The translations under genes and the position numbers were made by a program. Of a stretch of DNA of 64,000 nucleotides, positions 1-49,600 are shown in pieces. The stretch lies in the NCBI RefSeq assembly GCF_002904295.1, contig NZ_PPHG01000026.1, forward strand, positions 62,001-126,000, read 5' to 3'. Source of the DNA: Amycolatopsis sp. CA-128772. GTDB taxonomy: Bacteria > Actinomycetota > Actinomycetes > Mycobacteriales > Pseudonocardiaceae. The notes under the pieces are model-generated. The model worked only from the letters and a program-made list of their open reading frames with translations, was not told the DNA's origin and made no database searches. Position 1 is the stretch's first letter. Every line of letters starts with the position of its first letter.

Positions 1-3000
1 GGCTCGGACGGGGGGTCACCCCGAACGTGACCACCGGGACCGCGTCGCCCGGCGAAACCGCTTTCCTGTTCTCCGGCCAAGGGGCGCAGCGGATCGGTAT
101 GGGCACCCGGCTCGCCGAGGTGTACCCGGTGTTCGCCGAGGCGTTCGCGGACATCGCCGGCCGCTTGGGCGGGGTCGTCACCGACGACCGGCTCGACCGG
201 ACCGAGCACGCCCAGCCCGCGCTGTTCGCCTACCAAATCGCCCTGTTCCGGCTCCTCGGATCCTGGGGCGTGCGCCCGGCGTTCCTGGCCGGGCACTCGG
301 TCGGCGAGATCGCCGTCGCGCACGTGGCCGGGGTGCTGTCGCTCGATGACGCCTGCACGCTCGTCTCGGCCCGCGCGAAGCTGATGGGCGCGTTGCCCGG
401 AGGCGGCGCGATGATCTCGGTCCGGGCGTCCGAGGAGGACATCGACGCCGAGGACGTCGACATCGCCGCCGTGAACGGCCCCGAGTCGGTGGTGCTGTCC
501 GGTCCCGAAGACGCCGTCGCCGCGATCGCCGCGCGGTTTCCCGGGGCCCGGCGGCTCCGGGTGTCCCACGCGTTCCACTCGCGCCTGATGGACCCGATAC
601 TCGACGACTTCCGCGCTGTCGTAGCGAAACTCTCCTTCGCCGCGCCGGAAATCCCGGTGCTCGCGGGCGGGGACGTCACCGACCCGGAGTACTGGGTCCG
701 GCAGCTCCGCGACACCGTCCGCTTCGGCGACACGGTCACCCGGCTCGCCGAGGCCGGCGTGACGCGGTTCGCCGAGCTGGGCCCGGCCCCCGTCCTTTCC
801 GGACTGGTCACCGGCGCGATCCCCCTCGCGCGCAAGGACCACGACGAGGACACCGCGCTGATCGCCGGGCTGGCCGCCCTGCACGTCGCGGGCGGCACCG
901 CCGACTGGACCGCCGTGCACCCCGGCGCCCGCCCGGTCGACCTGCCCACCTACGTCTTCCAGCGCGAGCGCTACTGGCCGGCGCTCACCCCGCGCACCGG
1001 CGACGCGGCCGGGCTCGGCCTCACCCCGGTGCGGCACCCGCTGCTCGGCGCCGCCCTCGACGTCGCCGCGACCACCGAGACCGTGCTCACCGGCACGGTC
1101 TCGCCGGCCACCCAGCCGTGGCTCGCCGGCCGGTCGTCGTTCCCCGGCACGGGGTTCCTCGAGCTGGCCCTGCGCGCGGCCCGCAACCTCGGCTGCGCGG
1201 AGCTCGCCGAGTTCACCCTCACCACCCCGCTCGGCCTGGCGCCGAAGACCACCGTGGTCCTGCAGGTGCGGGTCGGCCCGCCCGGCCCCGACGGCCGTCG
1301 CGCGATCGACGTCCACTCCGCCCCCGCGGCACTTTCACGTGAAAGCGACCACCAGGGGGCGGCGCTTTCACGTGAAAGTGCCGCTTCCGGGGTGGGCTGG
1401 ACGCACCACGCCACCGGCGTCCTGGCCGCGGCGGCCGGACCGGAACCCGCGGTGCTGGCCGAGGGCGCGTACCTGACCGACGTCACCCTCGAAGGGGACG
1501 CGGGCGCCTTCGACCTCCACCCGCTGCTGCTCGCCGAAGCCGTCCGGGCGTGCGGGGCGGACGCCGTCTCCTGGCGCGGGGTTTCGCTGCACGCCCGGGG
1601 CCTGACCCGGCTGCGGCTGCGCGTCGCGCCGCTCGGCGGCAGCGCGGTCAGCCTCGCGCTGCTCGACTCCGCCGACCGGCTGGTGTTCGCCGCCGCCGAG
1701 GTCGGGTTCAGCAGCGCCGTCACGAAGGTCGAAGCCGCGCCCGCGAGCCCGGTGCGCGTCCCGGCGAGCCCGGTGGCCGGCGACTGGGCCGCGCTCGGCG
1801 ACGCCGAGCGCGTGCGGGCGGCCGAAGACCTCGTCCGGACCACCGTCGCGGCCGTGCTCGGCCACGGCGACACCGGTGCGGTCGGCACCGGCGACCCGTT
1901 CACCGACCTCGGCTTCGACTCGATGCTGGCGGTCGAGCTGCGCAACCGGCTCACCGCCGCGACCGCGCTCGACCTGCCGGCCACGCTCGTGTTCGACCAC
2001 CCCACCCCGGCGGCCGTCGCCCGCCTGCTGCTGGCCGGGCTCTTCGGCGACGGCGAACGCACCGGCCCGGTCCGCCGGACGCGGGCGCGCACCGACGACC
2101 CGGTCGTCATCGTCGGCATGAGCTGCCGCTACCCGGGCGGGGTCCGCTCGCCCGACGACCTCTGGACGATGGTCGCGAACGGCCGCGACGCCGTAGGCCC
2201 GTTCCCGGACGACCGCGGCTGGGACCTCGCGACGCTCGCCGCGGGCGCGTCCGCCACCACCTACGGCGGCTTCCTCGACGGCATCGACCGCTTCGACGCC
2301 GCGTTCTTCGGCATCTCCCCGCGCGAGGCCCTGGCGATGGACCCGCAGCAGCGGCAGGTCCTGGAGACGTCGTGGGAGGCACTGGAGGACGCCGGGATCG
2401 ACCCGCTCGGCCTGCGCGCCACCCCGACCGGCGTGTTCGTCGGCACCAACGGCCAGGACTACGCGAGCGTGCTGGCCGGCAGCGACGCCGACGTCGGCGC
2501 GCACGCCGGGCTCGGCAACGCCGCCAGCGCGGTCTCCGGCCGGGTGTCCTACGTGCTCGGGCTCGAAGGCCCGTCCCTGACCGTCGACACCGCGTGTTCG
2601 TCTTCGCTGGTCGCGCTGCACCTGGCGGCGCAGGCCCTGCGGGCGGGGGAGTGCGAGCTCGCGCTCGCCGGCGGGGTGCTCGTCATGTCCAGCCCCAACT
2701 ACTTCCTCGGCACCAGCCAGCAGGGCGGCCTGGCCCCGGACGGGCGTTGCAAGGCGTTCGCCGACGCGGCCGACGGCACCGGCTGGGCCGAAGGCGTCGG
2801 GATGCTCGTGGTGGAGCGGCTGTCCGACGCCCGCCGCCGCGGTCACGAAGTGCTCGCGGTCGTGCGCGGGTCCGCGGTCAACTCCGACGGCGCGTCCAAC
2901 GGCATCACCGCCCCGAACGGGCCGTCCCAGCGCCGGGTGATCCGGGCCGCGCTGGCCGACGCCGGCCTGTCCACTTCGGACGTCGACGTCGTCGAGGCGC

Positions 3001-6000
3001 ACGGCACCGGCACCACGCTCGGTGACCCGATCGAAGCCCAGGCGCTGCTGGCGACCTACGGGCAGGACCGCGAGACGCCGTTGCTGCTCGGGTCGTTCAA
3101 GTCCAACATCGGCCACACCCAGGCCGCCGCCGGGGTCGGCGGGGTGATCAAGGTGGTGCAGGCGATGCGGCACGGCCTGGTGCCGCCGACGCTGCACGTC
3201 GACGCGCCGTCGTCCCATGTGGACTGGATGGCGGGGTCGATCGACCTCGTCACCGAAGCGACCCCGTGGCCCGAGGTGAACCGGCCGCGCCGGGCGGGCG
3301 TGTCGGCGTTCGGCGTCAGCGGGACCAACGCGCACGTGGTGCTCGAACAGGCACCCGAAGAGCCCGCGCCGGTGCCGGAACCCGCGCCCGCCGTGGTTCC
3401 GTGGGTGCTCTCGGCGCGCAGCCGGACCGCGCTGCACGCCCAGGCGGCCCGCCTGGCCGCCGCGCCGGCACCGCTCGTCACCACCGGGCTCGCCCTCGCC
3501 ACGCGCCGGGCCGCGCTGGAGCACCGCGCGGTCGTCGTCGGCGCGGACCTGGCGGCGATGCGCTCGGCGCTGACCGGCGGCAACCTCCTCGAAGGCACGG
3601 CCCGCGACGGGGGCACGGCGCTGCTGTGCACCGGCCAAGGTGCGCAGCGGCCCGGCATGGGCCGCGGGCTCTACGACCGGTTCCCGGTGTACCGGGCGGC
3701 GTTCGACGAGGTCTGCGCCGAATTCGGCGACGGCCTGCGGGACGTCGTGTTCGGCGAGGACGCCGCGTTGCTCGCCACCACCGGCTGGGCGCAGCCCGCC
3801 CTCTTCGCCGTCGAAGTCGCGCTGCTGCGGCTGCTGGAGGAGTGGGGCGTGCACGCCGACCACCTGGCCGGGCACTCGATCGGCGAGATCGCCGCCGCCC
3901 ACGCGGCCGGGGTGCTGTCGCTGGCCGACGCGTGCACGCTCGTCGGCGCCCGGGCCCGGCTGATGCAGGACCTGCCCGGGGGCGGCGCGATGATCGCCCT
4001 GCGCGCGAGCGCCGCCGAAGTCGGGCCGCTGCTCGGCCCGGAGGTCGCGCTCGCCGCCGTCAACGGGCCGTCGTCGGTGGTGATCGCCGGGACCGAAGCC
4101 GCCACGCTCGCCGTCGCCGGACGATTCGGCAAAGCCCGGCGGCTCGCCGTCAGCCACGCGTTCCACTCGCCGCTGGTGGAGCCGATGCTCGAGGACTTCG
4201 CCAAGGTCGTCGCCGGGCTCGACCTGCGGCCGCCGCGCCGCTCGCTGCTGTCCGCGGTCACCGGGCAGCCCGAATCGGAGCTGTTCGCGACGGCCGGGTA
4301 CTGGGTGGACCACGTGCGCCGGACCGTCCGCTTCGGCGACGTCGTCGCGGACCTGGCCGCGCGCGGGGTCACGCGGTTCGTCGAGGTCGGGCCGGACGCC
4401 GTGCTTTCCGGGATGGCCGCCGAGACCGTCGAAGCGACGTGCGTGCCGCTGCTGCGGGCGGGTCGCGACGAAGAGACCACGATCGTCACCGCGCTGGGGC
4501 GGCTGCACGTCGACGGCCTCGCGATCGACTGGTCCCGGTTCTTCGCCGGGGCCGACGCGCGCGGCGTCCGGCTGCCGACGTACCCCTTCGACGGCGAGCG
4601 GTTCTGGCCGGAGCCCGCGGTCCGGGCCGACGTCGAGCCCGCCGACGGGTTCTGGGCGGCGCTGGAAGGCACCGACGTTTCGGCGCTGGCGGCGGAACTC
4701 GGGGCCGACGCCGACGAGCTGGCCCGGGTGCTGCCCGCGCTTTCCGCGCACCGCAGGGGACACGTCGACCGGGCCACGACCGACGGCTGGCGCTACCGCG
4801 TCGGCTGGCAGCCCCTGACCGGCACGGCCGCACCGCGCCGCGAGGACTGGCTGATCGCCGTCCCGGCCGCGCTCGACGGCGACGAACGCGTCGAGGTGCT
4901 GGTCGAGGTGCTGGGCGCGGACACGGTCCGCGTGCTCGTCGACGGCCCCGATCGCGCGGCGCTGGCCGAGCGCATCACGGCGCTGCTCGAGACGTTCCCC
5001 CGCCCGGCCGGGGTGCTGTCCCTGCTGGCGCTGGACGAGACCCCGGCCCCGGACGCCCCTTCGGTGCCCGGTGGCCTCGCCACGACGGCGACCCTGGTGC
5101 AGGCCCTCGGCGACGCCGGCGTGGACGCACCGCTGTGGTGCCTGACGACGGGCGCGGTCCGGACGGGCCCGTCGGACGCGGCGGGGCGCCTCGCGCAGGC
5201 CGCGGTGTGGGGCCTGGGCCGGGTGGCGGCGATGGAGTACCCGGGCCGCTGGGGCGGGCTCATCGACGTGCCGCCGGACTTCGACCCCCGCGCCCTGACC
5301 CGCCTCCCGGGCACGCTCGCGGCAGCGGGCGAAGAGGACCAGATCGCCCTGCGCCCGAACGGCGCCCTGGTCCGCCGCCTCCTCCCCGCCCCGGCCGGCG
5401 ACAGCGCATCGGGCTCGGCCGGCGACCGAAATGCCGGCTCGGCCGGCGACCGCGCACCCGGCTCGGCCGGCGACCGCGCACCCGGCCCGGCCGGTGTCGC
5501 GCCCGCCGGTGGCCAGGTCGGCGGGGACCGTGTGGCAGTGAGCGGGGCGGGCTCGGCCGGCGGCCGCGACCCCGGCTCGGCCGGCGGCCGCGACCCCGGC
5601 TCGGCTGTGGCTGTGCCCGCGGGTGGTGAGGTCAGCGGTGACCGTGCCGTGGCGCGTGGAGCCGGCCGCCCGTCGGCCGTGCCCGTTGATGGCACCGTTC
5701 TCGTCACCGGGGGTACCGGTGCGCTCGGGGGGAAGCTGGCGCACTGGCTCGCCCGCTCCGGCGCCGGGCACATCCTGCTCACCAGCCGCCGCGGTCTGGA
5801 TGCCCCCGGTGCCCGCGAACTGGCCGATGAGCTCGCCGCCGCGGGGGCGCGGGTCACCGTTGCCGCCTGTGATGCCGCCGATCGGGATGCCCTGCGGGAC
5901 CTCATCGGGAACCTGCCGCCGGAGTTCCCGCTGCGTGGGGTCGTTCACGCGGCCGGTGTGCTCGACGACTGCGTGGTCGACGCCGTCGACCCGGGCCGGT

Positions 6001-6982
6001 TCGAGACCGTTCTGCGGCCCAAGACCACCGCCGCGCTCAACCTCCACGAACTGACCGCCGGGCTCGATCTCGGCCTCTTCGTGCTCTTCGCCTCCATCGC
6101 CGGCACCGTCGGCGGGCCCGGGCAGGGCAGCTACGCCGCCGCGAACGCCGTCCTCGACGCGCTCGCCGACCAGCGTGCCGCCGCCGGGCTGCCCGCCCTG
6201 TCGGTCGCCTGGGGGGCCTGGGGCGAGGTGGGCATGGCGGCCGACCCCGCGATCCGGGAACGCATGCGCCGCAGCGGCGCGGCCGCCCTCGCGCCCCGGC
6301 GCGCCCTGCTCGCCCTCGGCGAAGCGCTGCGGCGCGGGGACACCACGGTGACCGTGGCGGACATCGACTGGACCCGGTACGCGCCCGGCATGGCCCTGAT
6401 GCGCGCGACGCACCTGCTCGACGGCATCCCCAGCGCCCGCGCGGCCATCGAGGCCGCGCGCCACACCCCGGAGACCGCCGAAGAGCCGCTGGCCGACCAG
6501 CTCGCCGGCATGTCCGAACCCGAGCGCGTCAGCACGCTGGCGAAGGCGGTGCGGACGGCGGCCGCGATGATCCTCGGGCACGCCTCGGGCGACGCGATCG
6601 AGCCCGAGGCGAAGTTCGGGCTGCTCGGCTTCGACTCGCTGAGCGCGGTCGAATTCCGCAACCTCCTGGCCCGGCGCACCGGGCTGAACCTGCCGCAGGG
6701 CCTGGTCTTCGACCACCCGACGCCGCTCGCGCTCGCGCAGTACCTGCGGGCCGAGCTGGTGCCGGCCGACCGGCCCGCGGCCGACCCGCTGGACACCGAG
6801 CTGGCCGGCCTGGAACGGGCCGTGGCGGCCGGCGACCTCGACGAAACCCGCAGAGACGACCTGTCCCGGCGGCTGCACCGCCTGCTCGACGGGCTGCGGC
6901 CGGGGCGCACGGACGGCGAAGACGTCCTCGCGGCTTCGGACGACGAAATGTTCGACCTGCTCGGCAAGGAGTTCGGGATCTC

Positions 6983-6986
<4 letters not shown>
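1..6986 (+). CDS. Modular type I PKS, gene 1 (5' end outside window): AT-DH(dead)-ACP, KS-AT-KR-ACP
   Basis: Cytosolic assembly-line PKS adding two malonyl units. The frame is open at the left edge (first full codon at nt 3), so the KS of the first module lies outside; a GTG at 27 inside an AT is not a real start. 2,327 residues are visible. Seen in order: AT (Ser codon 297, HAFH 567), degenerate DH (about 1030-1725), ACP (Ser 1920), KS (Cys 2595), AT (Ser 3876, HAFH 4155), KR (about 4790-6390, LDD 5961, Tyr 6132), ACP (Ser 6636) and a C-terminal docking tail ending in [11 protein letters not shown]. The stop overlaps the GTG of the next PKS gene by four bases, so the genes are translationally coupled. 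Odd points: a DH lacking both catalytic residues, no KR in module one, two palindromic repeats within that DH, and a 24-bp tandem repeat inside the second module's KR linker. Identification as PKS is certain. Confidence 0.98.
1328..1349. repeat. Palindromic repeat, copy 1 (in coding sequence)
   Basis: Perfect 14-bp core CTTTCACGTGAAAG at 1332-1345 with imperfect flanks. Translated in frame as part of ALSRES inside the dead DH of PKS gene 1. It lies 33 bp from copy 2. Confidence 0.85.
1359..1384. repeat. Palindromic repeat, copy 2 (in coding sequence)
   Basis: A 26-bp inverted repeat with one mismatched pair around the same 14-bp core (1365-1378). It again reads as ALSRESAA in the PKS frame. 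The two copies together add about 20 residues to the degenerate DH. Confidence 0.88.
2094..6765 (+). other. PKS module 1b: KS-AT(malonyl)-KR-ACP
   Basis: KS with DTACSSS and the loop TNGQDY. The AT has GHSIGE and HAFH. There is no DH; in its place a segment starting [17 protein letters not shown] matches the dimerization element known from KR-only modules. The KR has TGGTGALGG, the LDD motif of B-type ketoreductases, and the catalytic Tyr in SYAAANA. Predicted outcome is a hydroxyl at C21. The linker between the two KR subdomains carries a [12 protein letters not shown] repeat. Confidence 0.93.
5412..5606 (+). repeat. 24-bp tandem repeats in the KR linker of module 1b
   Basis: Two short arrays. 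At about 5412-5484 three and a half units encode [16 protein letters not shown]; at about 5550-5606 two and a half units encode GSAGGRDP. They sit after the KR structural subdomain and before the NADPH-binding TGGTG motif. The other KRs in the window have a short linker here. Probably a flexible, length-variable insertion caused by replication slippage. Confidence 0.85.
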
Positions 6987-26929
<19,943 letters not shown>

Positions 26930-26955
26930 CCCCACCCGACCTCACCCACGCCGGA

Positions 26956-26983
26956 GGCGGCACTTTCACGTGGAAGTGCCGCC
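26956..26983. repeat. Palindromic repeat, copy 4 (intergenic, between PKS genes 2 and 3)
   Basis: A 28-bp inverted repeat with one mismatched pair (T26966/G26973), 26 bp after the gene 2 stop. The only copy outside a gene. As RNA it would fold into a long GC-rich hairpin and might reduce read-through. No T-run follows, so calling it a terminator is a guess. The rest of the 26930-27139 gap holds no gene. TAGGAA at 27110-27115 looks like an actinomycete -10 box, but there is no good -35. Confidence 0.8.
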
Positions 26984-27129
26984 TTCGTCCGTGCGGGGCG
27001 GGGAACAAGTCTGGGGGTTTCCGGGCTGGGCGTGCGGTTGACTCCCGGCAAGTGGACGTTCGCTCGGCGCCGGTCCGTGAGGGACGCCGTCGCGGTGGCG
27101 TCACCCGGGTAGGAACACCCGCTCACCCT

Positions 27130-27133
27130 GGAG
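27130..27133 (+). promoter_or_regulatory. Ribosome binding site deciding the start of PKS gene 3
   Basis: GGAG lies six bases before ATG 27140 and directly abuts the in-frame ATG at 27134. The spacing fits only 27140. Confidence 0.7.
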
Positions 27134-27139
27134 ATGTCT

Positions 27140-46690
<19,551 letters not shown>

Positions 46691-46693
46691 CCC

Positions 46694-49600
46694 GTGGCGA
46701 CCGAAGCCGAACTGCTCGGCTACCTCCGCCGGGTGACCGCCGACCTGCAGCGCACCCGCGAGCGCCTGGTCGCCGCGGAGTCCGCGGCCGACGAGCCGAT
46801 CGCCGTGGTCGGCATGAGCTGCCGCTACCCCGGCGACGTCGACACCCCCGAAGCCCTGTGGCGGCTGGTCGACGACGGCACCGACGCCATCTCCGGCTTC
46901 CCGGACGACCGCGGCTGGCCCCTGGCCGACCTGCTCGGGGACATCGGCGGCCCCGGCACGTCGGCGACCGCCGAGGGCGGGTTCCTGCACGGCGCCGGCG
47001 GGTTCGACGCGGCCTTCTTCGGGATGAGCCCGCGCGAGGCGCTGGCGACCGACCCGCAGCAGCGCCTGCTGCTGGAAACCGCGTGGGAGGCCTGCGAAAG
47101 CGCCGGCATCGACCCCCTTTCCCTGCGCGGCAGCGACACCGGCGTGTTCGTCGGCGTGATGTACAACGACTACGCGATCGCGCTGCAGGGCGTCACCGAA
47201 GACCTGGAGGGCTACCAGAGCAACGGCAGCGCCGGCAGCGTCGCTTCGGGGCGCATCTCCTACACCTTCGGCTTCGAAGGCCCGAGCGTCAGCGTCGACA
47301 CCGCGTGCTCGTCGTCGCTGGTCACGCTGCACCTCGCCGCCCAGGCCCTGCGCCGCGGCGAATGCTCCCTCGCGCTGGCCGGCGGCGTCGCGATCATGTC
47401 GACGCCGATGGTGTTCGTCGAGTACAGCCGCCAGGGCGCGCTCTCGCCGACCGGCCGCTCCCGGGCGTTCGCCGAGGGCGCCGACGGCACCGGCTGGTCC
47501 GAAGGCGTCGGCCTGCTGGCCCTGGAGAAGCTGTCCGACGCGCGGCGCCACGGCCACGAGGTCCTCGCCGTGCTGCGCGGGTCCGCGGTCAACTCCGACG
47601 GCGCGTCCAACGGCCTCACCGCCCCCAACGGCCCCTCGCAGCAACGGGTGATCCGCGCGGCACTGGCGGACGCGAAGCTGGCACCGTCCGATGTGGACGT
47701 CGTCGAGGCGCACGGCACCGGCACTGCGCTCGGTGACCCGATCGAGGCGCAGGCCCTGATTTCGGTGTACGGCCAGGACCGGCCGGAAGGCCGGCCGCTC
47801 CTGCTCGGTTCGCTGAAGTCGAACATCGGGCACACCCAGGCCGCGGCCGGCGTCGGCGGCGTGCTCAAGATGATCCTCGCCATGCGCAACGGCGTCCTGC
47901 CGCGCACCCTGCACGCCGAGCAGCCGTCCACGAAGATCGACTGGACCGCCGGCGACGTCGAGCTGCTCACCGCACCCCGGCCCTGGCCGCGGACCGGGGC
48001 GCCGCGCCGGGCCGCCGTGTCGTCGTTCGGCGTCAGCGGCACCAACGCGCACGTCGTCCTCGAACAGGCGCCGCCCGCCGAGCCGGCCGAGGCGGCTGCG
48101 GAACCGGCCGCCGTGCCGTGGGTGCTGTCGGCGAAGTCGCCGGAAGCGCTCGCCGCACAGGCCGCCCGGCTGCTGGCCCACGTCGACGAGCACCCCACCC
48201 AGCCGCTGTCCGGGATCGCCCGCACGCTGCTGGCCCGCAGCCGCTTCGACCACCGCGCCGTCGTGGCCGGGACCGGCCACGCCACCCTGCGCGAGGGCCT
48301 GTCCGCGCTCGCGGCCGGCGTCCCGGCGCCGGCCGTGGCCACCGGCACGGTGACGTCCGCGCCCGGCCCGGTGTTCGTGTTCCCCGGCCAGGGTTCCCAG
48401 TGGCCCGAGATGGCGATGGCCCTGCTGGACACCCAGCCGGTCTTCCGCGCGCGGATCGAAGAGTGCGCCGAAGCCCTGGAGCCGTACGTCGGCTGGTCGC
48501 TGCTGGACGTCCTGACCGGTGTCGAGGGGGCACCCCCGGTCGACCGCGTCGACGTCGTGCAGCCGGTGCTGTTCTCGGTCATGGTGTCGCTCGCGCACCT
48601 CTGGCGCTCCTACGGCGTCCGGCCCGCCGCGGTGCTCGGGCACTCGCAGGGCGAGATCGCCGCCGCCTGCTTCGCCGGCGTGCTTTCGCTGCCCGAGGCC
48701 GCGCGGATCGTGACCCTGCGCAGCCGCCTGATCGGCGACCGGCTGGCCGGGCACGGCGGCCTGCTTTCGGTGATGGCGTCCGAAGCCGAAGTCGGCGAGC
48801 TGCTCGGCGACTTCGCGGGCACGCTGTCGATCGCCGCGGTCAACGGCCCGCGCACGGTCACCGTCGCCGGCGAGCCGGACGCGTTGACCGCGCTGGAAAA
48901 GCGCCTGTCGGCGGCCGGGCTCATGCGCTGGCGCGTCGAGGGCGTCGACTTCGCCGCGCACAGCCCCCAGGTGCGCGTGCTGCACGACGAGCTCCTCGAC
49001 GTCCTCGGCGAACTGCACCCCGGCGAGTCGGCGATCCCGTTCTTCTCCACCGCCGACCGGCGCTGGCTCGACGGACCCGAGATGGACGGCGAGTACTGGT
49101 ACCGCAACCTGGAACGCACCGTGCGGTTCGACGCCGGGGTCCGCGCCGCGCTCGACCGCGGTGCCCGGCACTTCGTCGAAATCAGCCCGCAGCCGGTGCT
49201 CAGCCTCGGCCTGCAGGCCCTGCTGGAGGAGTCCGGCACCGGCGCGACGGCGTCGGCGACCCTGGTGCTCGGCCACGGCGGCCCGGACCGGTTCCTGGCC
49301 GCCCTCGGCGCCGCCTTCGCCCGCGGCACCGACGTCGACTGGCAGCTGCCCGACGGCGCCCGCGTCCCGCTGCCGACGTACCCGTTCCAGCGCACGGACT
49401 TCTGGCCGCGTGGCACCCTGCAGGCGACCGGCGACATCACCGCGCTCGGGCTGGCTGCCGCCGGCCACCCGCTGCTCGGCGCCGTGACGGCGTTGCCGGA
49501 CACCGGAGGCTTCCTGTTCACCTCGCGGCTGTCGGTGCCGACGCACCCGTGGCTGGCCGAGCACACCTTCGGCGGTGCGGTCCTGCTGCCCGGCACCGCG

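Larger units (their letters stand above)
1..2040 (+). other. PKS module 1a (KS outside window): AT(malonyl)-DH°-ACP
   Basis: The AT has GHSVGE and HAFH, the malonyl-CoA signature. The DH-like stretch begins with HPLLGA but reads [13 protein letters not shown] where an active DH has a His in HxxxGxxxxP, and HPLLLAEA where the Asp of [10 protein letters not shown] should be. Both catalytic residues are therefore gone. No KR lies between DH and ACP. The chain should leave as a beta-ketone (C23 counted from the thioester end). The ACP has LGFDS with the phosphopantetheine Ser. Confidence 0.92.

Noticed and set aside
5412..5606. Tandem repeats considered as a CRISPR array
   Set aside because: Units are 24 bp, adjoin without spacers and are translated in frame.
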